A stretch of DNA of 64,000 nt from JACRPH01 sp041665465 (GTDB lineage: Archaea > Nanobdellota > Nanobdellia > Woesearchaeales > GW2011-AR9): NCBI GenBank assembly GCA_041665465.1, contig JBAYIU010000001.1, positions 992,001 to 1,056,000 on the forward strand. The letters are read 5' to 3'. Position 1 is the first letter of the stretch; each line of letters starts with the position of its first letter. Made by a program: the position numbers and the translations under genes. The notes beneath the pieces were generated by a model. It did no database searches and was not told the DNA's origin. It worked only from the letters and a program-made list of their open reading frames with translations. Positions 34,760 through 43,631 of the stretch are shown one piece after another.

Positions 34760-36904
34760 TTATAAGTTACACTTAACACATCCTCCTGAAAACTCTGCAT
34801 CTACGGTCAGAACTTCAGATTTGGCTTCACCATTATTCTCTAAATTTGCCGGTTCTTCTTGGCGTGCCTCTTCTTTCTTCTCTTCCCTTTTGATGTTCAA
34901 TACCTGTACTTCTCGGCTGCCGTCTCGGTAGATAGTGATTCCTTTACACCCTAACTGGTAAGCTAACAAGTAAACTTTGGTTACGTCTTCTACCGTAGCA
35001 GTAAACGGAAAGTTAACAGTTTTACTTACCGCATTATCAGTATGTTTCTGGAACGCTCCTTGCATTCTTACATGTGATTCTGGATCCAAATCCATAGAAG
35101 TAACAAACACCTTTCGTATATGTTCCGGAATTTCTTTTAGATCTTGGATACTTCCTCTCTGAGCTATCTTCATCATCAGTTCAGGAGTGTAAAAACCTTC
35201 CTGTCTGGCCATCTCTTCAAATACCGGATTAACTTCCAGTAATTCAAACTGAGGGGTCTTACGGATAAAAGATATGGCAAACAAAGGCTCGATCCCTGAA
35301 GAACATCCTCCGATGATAGAAATCGTACCGGTGGGAGCAATAGTGGTTATGGTGGCATTTCGATATACATGTTCTTGATTCCCATTATCATAAACACTTC
35401 CTTTAAAGTTGGGGAATGCTCCGCGTTCTAAAGCTAGTAGATGACTTGCGATTCTACCTTGAGTATTGATAAATTCCATCACTTTGTCTGCTAATTTGAT
35501 TGCTTCTTCAGAATCATAAGATACTCCAATCTTGATCAACATGTCTGCCCAACCCATTACCCCTAATCCAATTTTACGGTTACCATTGACCATCTCAGTT
35601 ATTTTCGGGATGGGGAAGTGGTTCATATCAATCACGTTATCTAAGAAATGTACTCCCTGATGTATAGTCTTCCGGAGTTTCTCTAAATCTAATTTCTTAT
35701 CTTCAGTAATGTGGTTAGCAAGATTTATCGAACCTAAATTACAAGATTCGTAAGGAAGTAAGGGTTGTTCTCCACAAGGATTAGTTGATTCAATCTCTCC
35801 TAGTAAGGGGGTAGGATTACTGGTGGGCCAGTTCATTCGATCAATGAAAATTACTCCCGGCTCTCCATTCTTCCAAGCCATAGTGCAGATCAAGTCAAAC
35901 ACTCTCTTTGCATTCAATTCTCCTACCGGCTTTTTGCTATGGGGGTCAATCAAATCGTAATTCTGATTATTCTTCATCGCTTCCACAAACTTATCTGTAA
36001 TCCCTACCGAAATGTTGAAATTGGTAATTTGATCATTTCTTTCTTTACAAGTAATAAAATCAAGTATGTCTGGATGATCTACTCGTAATACTCCCATGTT
36101 GGCTCCTCTTCGCTTTCCTCCCTGTTTAATAACATTGGTAGCAGCGTCAAACACTCGCATAAAAGAAATCGGTCCCGAAGCTACTCCTCCAGTGGTTCCA
36201 ACTCTAGCCCCTTTAGCTCTCAACCTGGTGAAAGAAAAACCTGTCCCTCCTCCCGATTTATGGATAATGGCGGCATGTTTAACGGATTCAAAGATTCCTT
36301 CCATGGAATCTTCTACTGGCAAGACAAAACAAGCAGAAAGTTGTTGAATTTCTGTGCCTGCGTTCATTAAGGTAGGAGAATTAGGCATGAATTCTCGGTT
36401 CAACATAATTTCTAAGAATTCTTTTTTAGCTTGGTCTACATTCTTTCCATACTTTCCGTCAGCTAAGGCCACGTTTCCGGCTACGCGTTCAAATAATTGT
36501 TTTGGGGTTTCAATAACTTTGCCATTATGGTCTTTACGCAAATAACGGCCTTCTAAAACTTTAACTGCATTTAGTCCCATCTTACAGTCGTCCACCACTC
36601 CCATCAGAGACATGGTATCACGCATCTCTTTTCTCTTCTCGCGATATAAGATGAATGATTTAGCAGTCTTAGCATGTCCTCCTTCAATCAAGATCTTTTC
36701 AATCAAATCTTGGATTTGTTCTACTGAAGGAATATCTTTCTCTGTTGATTCTAAATTAGCAATAACTTCTTGAGCTAACTTTTTAGCTAACTGTAAATCT
36801 TCTCCACCCACAGATTTTGCTGCTTTAAAAATAGCTGTTGTAACTTTCTCTGGATCGAATCCAACAATTCGTCCATCTCTTTTTCTAATTTGGGTTATAA
36901 CCAT
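34760..36904 (-). CDS. nrdJ: Adenosylcobalamin-dependent (class II) ribonucleotide reductase
   Basis: The product reduces ribonucleotides to deoxyribonucleotides using adenosylcobalamin. It has 714 residues from the chosen start. An ATP-cone is at the N-terminus (RKRDGRIVGFDPEKV). Catalytic motifs include MPNSPTLMNAGT, LSACFVLPVEDSMEGIFESVK with the first active-site Cys, NPCGEQPLLPYESCNLGSINLA, and APTGTISIIGG. The C-terminus CVKC is the redox pair. ATG 36904 follows GAGGTGA in the SD position; an earlier GTG at 36913 is less likely. It is followed upstream by nrdR. Confidence 0.96.
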   Translation of the reverse strand: MVITQIRKRDGRIVGFDPEKVTTAIFKAAKSVGGEDLQLAKKLAQEVIANLESTEKDIPSVEQIQDLIEKILIEGGHAKTAKSFILYREKRKEMRDTMSLMGVVDDCKMGLNAVKVLEGRYLRKDHNGKVIETPKQLFERVAGNVALADGKYGKNVDQAKKEFLEIMLNREFMPNSPTLMNAGTEIQQLSACFVLPVEDSMEGIFESVKHAAIIHKSGGGTGFSFTRLRAKGARVGTTGGVASGPISFMRVFDAATNVIKQGGKRRGANMGVLRVDHPDILDFITCKERNDQITNFNISVGITDKFVEAMKNNQNYDLIDPHSKKPVGELNAKRVFDLICTMAWKNGEPGVIFIDRMNWPTSNPTPLLGEIESTNPCGEQPLLPYESCNLGSINLANHITEDKKLDLEKLRKTIHQGVHFLDNVIDMNHFPIPKITEMVNGNRKIGLGVMGWADMLIKIGVSYDSEEAIKLADKVMEFINTQGRIASHLLALERGAFPNFKGSVYDNGNQEHVYRNATITTIAPTGTISIIGGCSSGIEPLFAISFIRKTPQFELLEVNPVFEEMARQEGFYTPELMMKIAQRGSIQDLKEIPEHIRKVFVTSMDLDPESHVRMQGAFQKHTDNAVSKTVNFPFTATVEDVTKVYLLAYQLGCKGITIYRDGSREVQVLNIKREEKKEEARQEEPANLENNGEAKSEVLTVDAEFSGGCVKCNL

Positions 36905-36920
36905 ATTTTTCACCTCATTA

Positions 36921-37358
36921 TTATAATTTTATAATTTGACTTAGTTCTTTTCTGAATAATTCTGGACTGTTAAATGATTTATGTACTGAAGCAAAACGTA
37001 AATATGCTAGTTTGTCAACCTTCTTTAATTCCTGTAGCACTAATTTACCGATTTCAGTAGTGGGAATAAGATTATTTTTTTGAGAAAGTATCTTCTGTTC
37101 AATCCGTTTAGTCATCTCTTCGATATTTTCTTCAGAAGTCTTGCTGCATGCTTTGATCAGGCTATTCTTTATCTTCTGGCGTTGAAACTCTTCTTCATGT
37201 CCATCCTTCTTCTTTACTGTGATGTTAAGTAAGAATTTTTCATAAGTGGTAAAACGAGAATTACAACTTCCACATTCTCTTCTTCTTCGCACAGAATTCT
37301 CAATAATACGTGATTCCAGGACCTTAGTCTCTTCGCAAGAACAATATGGACAGTACAT
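36921..37358 (-). CDS. nrdR: Transcriptional repressor NrdR
   Basis: A 145-residue protein. The N-terminal zinc ribbon has CPYC...CGSC (about residues 3-34), with the RRRRECGSCNSRFTTYE signature, then an ATP-cone domain. NrdR represses ribonucleotide reductase genes by binding paired boxes. The nrdJ gene starts 16 bases downstream on the same strand, so this is an nrdR-nrdJ operon. Two box-like sites lie upstream. Confidence 0.95.
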   Translation of the reverse strand: MYCPYCSCEETKVLESRIIENSVRRRRECGSCNSRFTTYEKFLLNITVKKKDGHEEEFQRQKIKNSLIKACSKTSEENIEEMTKRIEQKILSQKNNLIPTTEIGKLVLQELKKVDKLAYLRFASVHKSFNSPELFRKELSQIIKL

Positions 37359-37377
37359 CTATTCCCCCCTTGATTAA

Positions 37378-37424
37378 ACACTACCCCTAGCGGTTATTTG
37401 GGTATAAACAACCAGATATAGTGT
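37378..37424 (-). promoter_or_regulatory. Two NrdR-box-like sites in the nrdR-nrdJ promoter
   Basis: Against the consensus ACACWATATATWGTGT, the site at 37409-37424 read on the minus strand matches 12 of 16 positions, and the site at 37378-37393 matches 10 of 16 with a CCCC/GGGG core. They start 31 bases apart, which fits the three-turn spacing of paired NrdR boxes. The minus-strand TATA-like catataaaaa abuts the distal site, about 65 bases before the nrdR start at 37358. Confidence 0.55.
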
Positions 37425-37566
37425 TTTTATATGAAAAATAAGAAACAGGGTTGGTTTAAATAGTTTATAGTTTGGGGAAGTATAGTTTGTAAAAGATAGG
37501 TTGGAGGATACAATCCCTTTAAGGAAATAGTTAATTATTTAAGTTAAAGAGATTACCTAAGTGATA

Positions 37567-38088
37567 ATGTCCTTAGGAATGCTGATCTTGCAAAGTTTGT
37601 ACTTTTTCTTGCCTGCTTATCTAGCCAATATGGCTCCACCTTTGTTTAAATGGTTGCCTTTCTTAAACAGACCAATTCACGAAAAAAGATTGGGGGCACA
37701 TAAAACTTGGCGTGGAGTGATCGTGGCTACTTTAATTGGGACGTTAGTTTTTGTATTACAGAAATGGGCTTACTCTTTGGGCTTTACTCAATTAGCTTTA
37801 ATTGATTATTCTGGGTTCTCTATTATTCTAGGAACACTTCTGGGTTTTGGAGCAATTTTAGGAGATGCCATCAAGAGTTATTATAAACGAAAGATGAACA
37901 TCTCTCCCGGAGAACCTTGGCTAGTTTATGATCAATTAGATTTTGTAATTGGTGGCTTATTGCTAGGAATGTTTTTCTATGTGCCTCAAGCAGAAGTAGT
38001 GTTGATCTTATTGATTATTAGTCCCTTATTACATTTATTGTTTAACTATTTTGGATATCTTCTCGGAGTGAATAAGAACAAGTATTAA
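37567..38088 (+). CDS. carS: CDP-archaeol synthase (CarS)
   Basis: A 173-residue polytopic membrane protein that makes CDP-archaeol from DGGGP and CTP. Signatures of the DUF46/CarS family are HKTWRGVIVATLIGT and the C-terminal GAILGDAIKSYYKRKMNISPGEPWLVYDQLDFVIGG. About five hydrophobic helices. ATG 37567 is preferred over a GTG two codons earlier. It supplies polar lipid head-group synthesis; a CDP-alcohol phosphatidyltransferase is at 38670-39251. Confidence 0.93.
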   Translation: MSLGMLILQSLYFFLPAYLANMAPPLFKWLPFLNRPIHEKRLGAHKTWRGVIVATLIGTLVFVLQKWAYSLGFTQLALIDYSGFSIILGTLLGFGAILGDAIKSYYKRKMNISPGEPWLVYDQLDFVIGGLLLGMFFYVPQAEVVLILLIISPLLHLLFNYFGYLLGVNKNKY

Positions 38089-38145
38089 TGGTGTATTCTC
38101 TAATTACTAAATATATTTAAAGGTAATTAGTTAAGCTATGATATA

Positions 38146-38661
38146 ATGGAAATCGCTCATCCCAAAAGAAACAAAAGAGAGTTATGTGCCTTAGCGAGAC
38201 TGAGAGGGGATCTGCTGGATAAGGTTGAAAAGTTAACCGGTGATAGTGGGGGATTGGGTGCTTTTATTCAAGGAATGGCTTTGAAGGAGCGCGGTAATGA
38301 TCGGGTTGTTGTTGATGGATATGTAGAGGTGGGATATCTTCATTATGAAGCAAGTCCGCTTCCTGCGGTCGCTTATATGGATAAATATCAGAAAGGGATG
38401 TTAATTGATCCTTGTATTTCAGGAATAGGTTTCTATGACCTTACCAATCTTGAGCGTTGGACTCATCTACCTAAAGAAGGTATGGGTCTGGTAAGCATTG
38501 TAAAAGCTAGAGAAATAGAAAGTGCTGCAGATGTGCTTCCACTGGATTGGTATCCTGATGATGTTCGTGAAATTCGAATTCAATGTGGTCAGAGAAGTTA
38601 TCTCAAATTCAATTTTAGAGGAGAAGTATACGCTTTAACCGGTAAAGTTAGTAAAAGATAA
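38146..38661 (+). CDS. Unknown soluble protein
   Basis: A 171-residue protein with no recognised family. It starts MEIAHPKRNKRELCALARLRG and has a strand-rich middle with two cysteines (MLIDPCISGIGFYDLTNLERW and QCGQRSYLKFNF). No signal peptide or membrane helix. It is convergent with the phosphatidyltransferase gene, 8 bases between stops. Confidence 0.5.
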   Translation: MEIAHPKRNKRELCALARLRGDLLDKVEKLTGDSGGLGAFIQGMALKERGNDRVVVDGYVEVGYLHYEASPLPAVAYMDKYQKGMLIDPCISGIGFYDLTNLERWTHLPKEGMGLVSIVKAREIESAADVLPLDWYPDDVREIRIQCGQRSYLKFNFRGEVYALTGKVSKR

Positions 38662-38669
38662 TTCTCTCA

Positions 38670-39251
38670 TTAACTAGTTCTTTCTTTTCTCTTACCAATA
38701 AACCACTGCAACTGTTTGGCTAAAGAATAAACTGAAGCTACTCCCGTACATAAGTAAGTCAAGATTAAAATATAATTAGCGTAAGAGGAAACAGATGGTA
38801 GATAGAACATTAATAGTATCAAAGTAAGGGTTCTGGTGAAGAGGATAGGGGTATCGCGGTCATTTAGAAAGTAGACCACCTGAGATAATAAATATAAGCC
38901 TACTACTAAGAAAGCATAATAATCATTTAAGTAAATCCCTATCTTTAGTAAAGCTAAGAAAGTGATAAAACTATCTACTAACGCATCAAAGTAATTCCCA
39001 AATTTAGTGGGTCCTTGTACTCTAGCAATCACTCCATCTGTGGCATCAGCAAGGACGTGTAAGATTGCAAATATCAAGAATAGCCAATAAGATTCAAACA
39101 GGAAATAAACGGACAGGATTCCAAAAATTAAGGAGAGACTGGTCATGATATTAGCAGTGATTCTTATCTTGAGAAACACCTTTCCTAAACCAGAAAGTTT
39201 CTTAGAACGAAAGATTCTCAGTTTCTCCATCTGCAATTGATACCAATCCAT
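38670..39251 (-). CDS. CDP-alcohol phosphatidyltransferase
   Basis: A 193-residue membrane protein. The full CDP-OH_P_transf signature is present as D69xxD72G73xxA76R77...G85xxxD89xxxD93 (sequence DATDGVIARV and FGNYFDALVD). The four acids bind metal and activate the incoming alcohol. About five or six hydrophobic helices. The product could be archaetidylglycerol, archaetidylinositol or archaetidylserine; the head group cannot be decided. Next to carS on opposite strand, with 8 bases and one gene between. Confidence 0.9.
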   Translation of the reverse strand: MDWYQLQMEKLRIFRSKKLSGLGKVFLKIRITANIMTSLSLIFGILSVYFLFESYWLFLIFAILHVLADATDGVIARVQGPTKFGNYFDALVDSFITFLALLKIGIYLNDYYAFLVVGLYLLSQVVYFLNDRDTPILFTRTLTLILLMFYLPSVSSYANYILILTYLCTGVASVYSLAKQLQWFIGKRKERTS

Positions 39252-39289
39252 GGAAACATATATAAAACTCCATCTATAAAAAGGTTATC

Positions 39290-39949
39290 ATGAATCGACT
39301 ATTTGTAGAAACGAAGTATAAAGGAAAGGTAGAGATTCCTTCCAAGGTTATCTCCACCTTGCCAGGGAAGATAGTTTTAGCTATGCCGGTACAGTTCTTA
39401 GAGTTTCAAGCTAAGATTAAGGAACAATTAGAATCATCTGGTAAGAAAGTTATCCTGTTCAAAAGCAAGCACGGTCTTTATCCCGGACAGATTTTAGGTT
39501 GTGACATCTTCAAATTTAACGGGAATTACGATGCCTTTCTATATGTGGGGGATGGAAAGTTTCATCCTACTGCTTTATTATATGAGAATGAGAAACCGGT
39601 TTATTGCTACAACCCTTTTACTCAGAAGTTAGAGGTTTACGACCAGATCTATCTGGAGAAGGTTAAACAAAGGAAACAGGGTCAACTGGTTAAGTTTCTT
39701 AATTCTCAAATGGTGGGGATTCTTGTTACCACTAAGCCCGGCCAGAACCAGTCCAAGGGAGTAGAACTTTTGCGGGAGAAGCTAGAAAAAGCTGGAAAGC
39801 AAGTTTTTATCTTTCTGGCTGACGAGATTAATTTCGGTTCCTTAGAGAATTTTAATTTTATTGAAGTGTGGATTAACTCTGCTTGTCCTCGTATCGTCGA
39901 AGACTTCAAGTGTCTAAACCTTTCTGATCTCTCTAAATTAAAGTTATAA
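39290..39949 (+). CDS. Dph2-like protein, shortened at the N-terminus
   Basis: A 219-residue protein. GQILGCD at residues 66-72 and NSACPRIVEDF (Cys199) match the second and third iron-sulfur cysteine regions of archaeal Dph2, which makes the first step of diphthamide. Archaeal Dph2 is usually about 330-340 residues and has a third ligand near residue 59 in an N-terminal domain. That domain and its Cys are missing here. The protein may be a partner of another Dph subunit or have lost activity. No frameshift remnant is visible upstream, since the preceding gene is on the opposite strand. Confidence 0.75.
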   Translation: MNRLFVETKYKGKVEIPSKVISTLPGKIVLAMPVQFLEFQAKIKEQLESSGKKVILFKSKHGLYPGQILGCDIFKFNGNYDAFLYVGDGKFHPTALLYENEKPVYCYNPFTQKLEVYDQIYLEKVKQRKQGQLVKFLNSQMVGILVTTKPGQNQSKGVELLREKLEKAGKQVFIFLADEINFGSLENFNFIEVWINSACPRIVEDFKCLNLSDLSKLKL

Positions 39950-39978
39950 TCTTTTTATTGTCGTCGGTAAAGATAGTC

Positions 39979-39998
39979 TCCGTCGGGTAGTAGACGGA
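39979..39998 (+). terminator. Hairpin after the Dph2-like gene
   Basis: A TCCGTC/GACGGA 6-bp stem with loop GGGTAGTA lies 30 bases after the stop and after a TTTTTATTG run. Its role is probably a 3'-end structure. The next gene has its own TATA box (catttataaact) further downstream. Confidence 0.35.
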
Positions 39999-40107
39999 AG
40001 AAAAAGAAAACATTTATAAACTAGCTTTATTTCTCTAGCTCTAGAAAAACGGGGGTTTAAAGCTTTGTTTTTCAGAATACTATTAAAAAACAAAAGAGGG
40101 ATAAAAA

Positions 40108-40368
40108 ATGGCTGAAGTTGTAGCAAAAACAGGTGTTAAGAAGCAAAAAGGATGGCTTTATTTCGTTGATAAGGCAGGTAACGTTTCTCGTGCTTTAATG
40201 AGCAGAGCTGGAAGAAAGAAAGGAAAAGCTAAAAAAGAATTAGTCGCTAAAGCTGGCGTTAAGAAACAATCAGGATTCTTGTATTTCATCGACAAGGGCG
40301 GAAATGTTTGCCGAGCTAAGATGGCTAGAGGCAGAAAAGCTAAGCCCAAAGCCAAGAAGAAACGATAA
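40108..40368 (+). CDS. Small basic two-repeat protein, possible nucleic-acid binder
   Basis: An 86-residue protein built from two near-copies (residues 5-38 and 46-77) of AKxGVKKQxGxLYFxDKxGNV, each followed by basic linker. The repeat has a beta-hairpin look (WLYFVDKAGNVSRA). The tail is very lysine- and arginine-rich. No cysteines except one in repeat 2. The composition suggests an abundant nucleic-acid binding or chromatin-like protein, but this is inference. A TATA box (catttataaacta) lies about 90 bases upstream and gggat precedes the start. Confidence 0.65.
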   Translation: MAEVVAKTGVKKQKGWLYFVDKAGNVSRALMSRAGRKKGKAKKELVAKAGVKKQSGFLYFIDKGGNVCRAKMARGRKAKPKAKKKR

Positions 40369-40446
40369 GTTTCTTAGTTTTTATTTTTTTTATATTATAT
40401 CTCATTTAAGCAACTTTAATATATCTCTTCTCTTTACTTCTTCCTT

Positions 40447-41112
40447 ATGTGGTTAGCTAAAATTAAATATCATCATGATGATTGCGTTACCCTGTCCAAG
40501 GTGGTTAAGCACCAAGTTACCGCTTACGCTGTCCCGGGCAATTCCTTTTCTGATTCAAAGTTTATCTACAGCACTGGTTTCTTAATGTTAGTCGGAGAAG
40601 AAAAGAATAAGAGGAATTTCATCCGTGACTTAAAGAAAGACAAAAAAGTGTTAAAGGTGGAAGTAAATCATGACTTGATAATGTTTGTAGAGAAAAATCC
40701 TTTAGATCATCCGGAATATGCTGTCTTTAGATCTCCGGAAATCATGACCACTAAACCGGTTTATTGTAATCCCGAAGATGGTTTTGAATATTGGAACGTC
40801 TGTGCTTGGGATAAAAAACATTTGCAGAAGTTTCTAGTTGATATCAAGAAGATTGGTGAAGCTCATTTGATAAGTATTCAAAAGATGAAACTGCAAGATC
40901 TGTATCAATTCCATCTCAGTCCGCGCTTGACTTCTAAGCAGAAGCAAGCTTTAGATTTAGCCATGAAGTTTGGCTATTATGACCTGCCTCGCAAAACGGA
41001 TATTGTTGAATTAGGAAAAAGAATGAAGATCTCTCATCAAGCCTTTTCTGAACATTTGAGAAAGGCAGAAGCGAAGTTGCTGCCGATGTTGGCTGAAAGT
41101 TTTGTTAAGTGA
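40447..41112 (+). CDS. HTH_10-type transcription regulator
   Basis: A 221-residue protein. The C-terminal LTSKQKQALDLAMKFGYYDLPRKTDIVELGKRMKISHQAFSEHLRKAEAKL is the HTH_10 (Bat-type) DNA-binding domain, recognised by the K-x(5)-G-Y-Y-x-x-P signature. The N-terminal 150 residues are strand-rich and probably a sensor. The gene has its own TATA region (ttaatatatctc). Regulon unknown. Confidence 0.85.
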   Translation: MWLAKIKYHHDDCVTLSKVVKHQVTAYAVPGNSFSDSKFIYSTGFLMLVGEEKNKRNFIRDLKKDKKVLKVEVNHDLIMFVEKNPLDHPEYAVFRSPEIMTTKPVYCNPEDGFEYWNVCAWDKKHLQKFLVDIKKIGEAHLISIQKMKLQDLYQFHLSPRLTSKQKQALDLAMKFGYYDLPRKTDIVELGKRMKISHQAFSEHLRKAEAKLLPMLAESFVK

Positions 41113-41196
41113 GTAAAAATACTTTCACCTGCAAAGTAAAATAAGAAATAAGTGTCTGTTTAGTGTTTCTTCTGATTTAGGTGTTCTGGAAGAAAA

Positions 41197-41913
41197 ATGA
41201 CTATCGAAGATGACGTTTGGAGCAAGAAACACTATCATATTGAAGACGTAACCAAATATGACTTAACACCTGTCCCTTTCTTAGTAGAAACTGTTCCTTT
41301 CTTTAAGAGTAAGGGAATAACCTCTATCTTAGATGCTGGGTGTGGTCAAGGAAGAAATAGTTTGTATTTAGCTCAACAAGGTTTTTTCGTTCATGGTATT
41401 GATGCTTCGGAGAAGGCCGTACCTCTATGTAGGGAATTATTAGAATCACATCAACAGTTCCGTTATTCTGTTCATCAGCACCGATTACAAGAGTTGAGTG
41501 GGTTGTTTCTTCCAGATGTGCTTGAAGTCATTGTGAGCGTAACCGTTCTTACTCATATTTTAGATGCAGATCAGGTCATTAACGAATTTTATACTGTGCT
41601 TCGTTCTGGTGGTTATGTGCTAGCAGATTTTGCTAATCTCGATGATTCTACTTATGAATATATCTCTAAAGGAGAAAAAGTAAGTGCTAATGCCTTCTTA
41701 GAACAAGGCACGACTGTAGTTTATCGCACTAAAGATGAAGTTGAGAAACTATTTCCTCCACAACAGTGGAAGATTCAGAAATTGGAGGAAATTAAGTTTA
41801 TTGAACCTCCTCATCCCGGATCAAGGCCATTTGAACATGAACATTGTTCTTATGTAGTTTTAGCTCAATCTAAGAAATTACCTCCTAAAAAAAGGTGGAA
41901 ATGGTTTTCTTAA
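41197..41913 (+). CDS. SAM-dependent methyltransferase
   Basis: A 238-residue protein with motif I ILDAGCGQGRNSLYLAQQGFFVHGIDAS near residue 40, ending in a basic tail PPKKRWKWF. The start of the protein (DDVWSKKHYHIEDVTKYDLTPVPFLVE) resembles TehB-like small-molecule methyltransferases. Substrate unknown. The TopoVI-B gene follows in the same direction after 63 bases, with its own TATA box. Confidence 0.8.
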   Translation: MTIEDDVWSKKHYHIEDVTKYDLTPVPFLVETVPFFKSKGITSILDAGCGQGRNSLYLAQQGFFVHGIDASEKAVPLCRELLESHQQFRYSVHQHRLQELSGLFLPDVLEVIVSVTVLTHILDADQVINEFYTVLRSGGYVLADFANLDDSTYEYISKGEKVSANAFLEQGTTVVYRTKDEVEKLFPPQQWKIQKLEEIKFIEPPHPGSRPFEHEHCSYVVLAQSKKLPPKKRWKWFS

Positions 41914-41946
41914 CGATTTTTCACTACCGTCTCCTCATCCGTAATC

Positions 41947-41955
41947 CTTATAAAC
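41947..41955 (+). promoter_or_regulatory. TATA box of the topoisomerase VI operon
   Basis: The sequence cttataaac sits 22-30 bases before ATG 41977, the normal distance for a leaderless start. This supports 41977 over the in-frame TTG at 41968. Confidence 0.55.
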
Positions 41956-41976
41956 CCCGACCTTTCCTTGGGAAGT

Positions 41977-43629
41977 ATGGTAGATGTGAACAACGGTAAC
42001 GGTGTAAGAAAAACCGCAGAAGATCTAGCTAAAAAGCAAAGAGACATCTCTATCGCTGAATTCTTCGAGAAAAACAGACATCTTCTAGGTTTTGATAACC
42101 AGAGAAAAGCCCTCCTTACTACTATTAAAGAAGCAGTAGACAATGCTCTAGATGCTTGTGAAGAAGCTAGAATCCTTCCGGAAATCAATGTAGAACTTAT
42201 CCAGATGGGAGAAACCCGTTTCCGAGTAATCATCGAAGATAACGGGCCGGGAATTGTTAAAGAGCAAGTTCCTAAGATTTTTGCTAAATTATTATACGGG
42301 TCTAAATTTCATAAATTGGCCCAAAGTAGAGGTCAGCAAGGCATTGGAATTTCTGCTGCTGTTTTATATGGGCAATTAACTACTGGAAAACCAGCCACGA
42401 TCATCTCTAAGACCGAGCCGGGAAAAAAGGCTTACACTTGTAAGTTAAAGATCAATACCCAGAATAACATGCCCGATATCCAGGAAGAAGCTCATGTGGA
42501 ATGGGAAGGCAAAGATCATGGAACTAAAATTGAGATTGACTTAGAAGGTTCGTACATGAAAGGGAGACAGTCTGTAGATGAATACCTAAAAGAAACTGCT
42601 ATCGTCAATCCTCACGCCACTTTTATTTATACTAATCCGGAAGCCAATCAAACTATCTTCTCTCGAGCAACCAATAATCTTCCTCCAGAACCTAAAGAAA
42701 TTCAACCCCATCCTTACGGTGTAGAGTTAGGAAAGTTGATTAAAATGTTAGAGTTGACTGATTGTAAAACCTTACAACAGTTTTTAACTACTGAATTTTG
42801 CAAAGTGGGAGTGGGCACAGCTAAAGAGATCTGTGAAAATTCTTCTTTGTTGCCTAATACTAAACCTAAAGATTTCACTCGAGAAATGGCGGAACAATTG
42901 TTTCAAGGTATCCAAAAAACCAAGATTATGTCTCCTCCTACTGACTGTTTAAGTCCTATTGGTCAAGAATTATTAGAAAAGTCTCTTAAGAAAGAGATTA
43001 ACGCTGAATTTTATACCGCTATCAGTAGACCGGTATTCGTCTATCGTGGTAATCCATTCCAAGTTGAAGTGGGAATCGCTTATGGTGGAGCTCAACCCAA
43101 GGATGAACAGGTTACTCTTCTAAGATTTGCTAATCGGGTTCCTTTATTATATCAACAAGGAGCTTGTGCTTTTACTAAGTCAGTATTAACTACTGCTTGG
43201 AAACCTTACGGATTAAATCAAAGCAGTGGGTCTTTGCCCATCGGTCCGATTACTCTCTTATTACATATTGCATCAGTATGGGTTCCTTTTACTTCTGAAT
43301 CAAAAGAAGCCTTAGCTCATTATCCGGAGATAATTAAAGAAATTAAGTTAGGATTACAAGAAGCGGGAAGAAAATTACAATCTTATGTCCATAAGAAAGT
43401 CAAAGTGCAGAATCAGCTTGAGAGAGCTAATATGTTTGACAATTATATCCCGGAAGTGGCTGATGCCTTAGCTCGATTAACTGGTGAGAATAAAGATGCT
43501 TTAGTAAAGAAACTTAAAGAGATGATCAAGAAAGAATCTATCCAAGCTCAGATCAATCAGATGCAAACTCTTAAAGGAGAAGTGGAAGAAGACACTAAGT
43601 TAGCTGAAAAGAACGAGGATGAAGATTAA
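41977..43629 (+). CDS. top6B: DNA topoisomerase VI subunit B
   Basis: A 550-residue ATPase subunit of the type IIB topoisomerase. The GHKL motifs are KEAVDNALDACEEA (N-box) and IEDNGPGI (G1), followed by QGIGISAA (G2-like). A transducer domain follows. It forms an A2B2 enzyme with subunit A encoded 3 bases downstream. Length is normal for archaea. The ATG 41977 has a TATA box at the right spacing. Confidence 0.96.
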   Translation: MVDVNNGNGVRKTAEDLAKKQRDISIAEFFEKNRHLLGFDNQRKALLTTIKEAVDNALDACEEARILPEINVELIQMGETRFRVIIEDNGPGIVKEQVPKIFAKLLYGSKFHKLAQSRGQQGIGISAAVLYGQLTTGKPATIISKTEPGKKAYTCKLKINTQNNMPDIQEEAHVEWEGKDHGTKIEIDLEGSYMKGRQSVDEYLKETAIVNPHATFIYTNPEANQTIFSRATNNLPPEPKEIQPHPYGVELGKLIKMLELTDCKTLQQFLTTEFCKVGVGTAKEICENSSLLPNTKPKDFTREMAEQLFQGIQKTKIMSPPTDCLSPIGQELLEKSLKKEINAEFYTAISRPVFVYRGNPFQVEVGIAYGGAQPKDEQVTLLRFANRVPLLYQQGACAFTKSVLTTAWKPYGLNQSSGSLPIGPITLLLHIASVWVPFTSESKEALAHYPEIIKEIKLGLQEAGRKLQSYVHKKVKVQNQLERANMFDNYIPEVADALARLTGENKDALVKKLKEMIKKESIQAQINQMQTLKGEVEEDTKLAEKNEDED

Positions 43630-43631
43630 AC

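Noticed and set aside
40108..40368. Repeat in the 86-residue gene as a DNA repeat element
   Set aside because: The repeat is at protein level with diverged codons and does not extend outside the gene.
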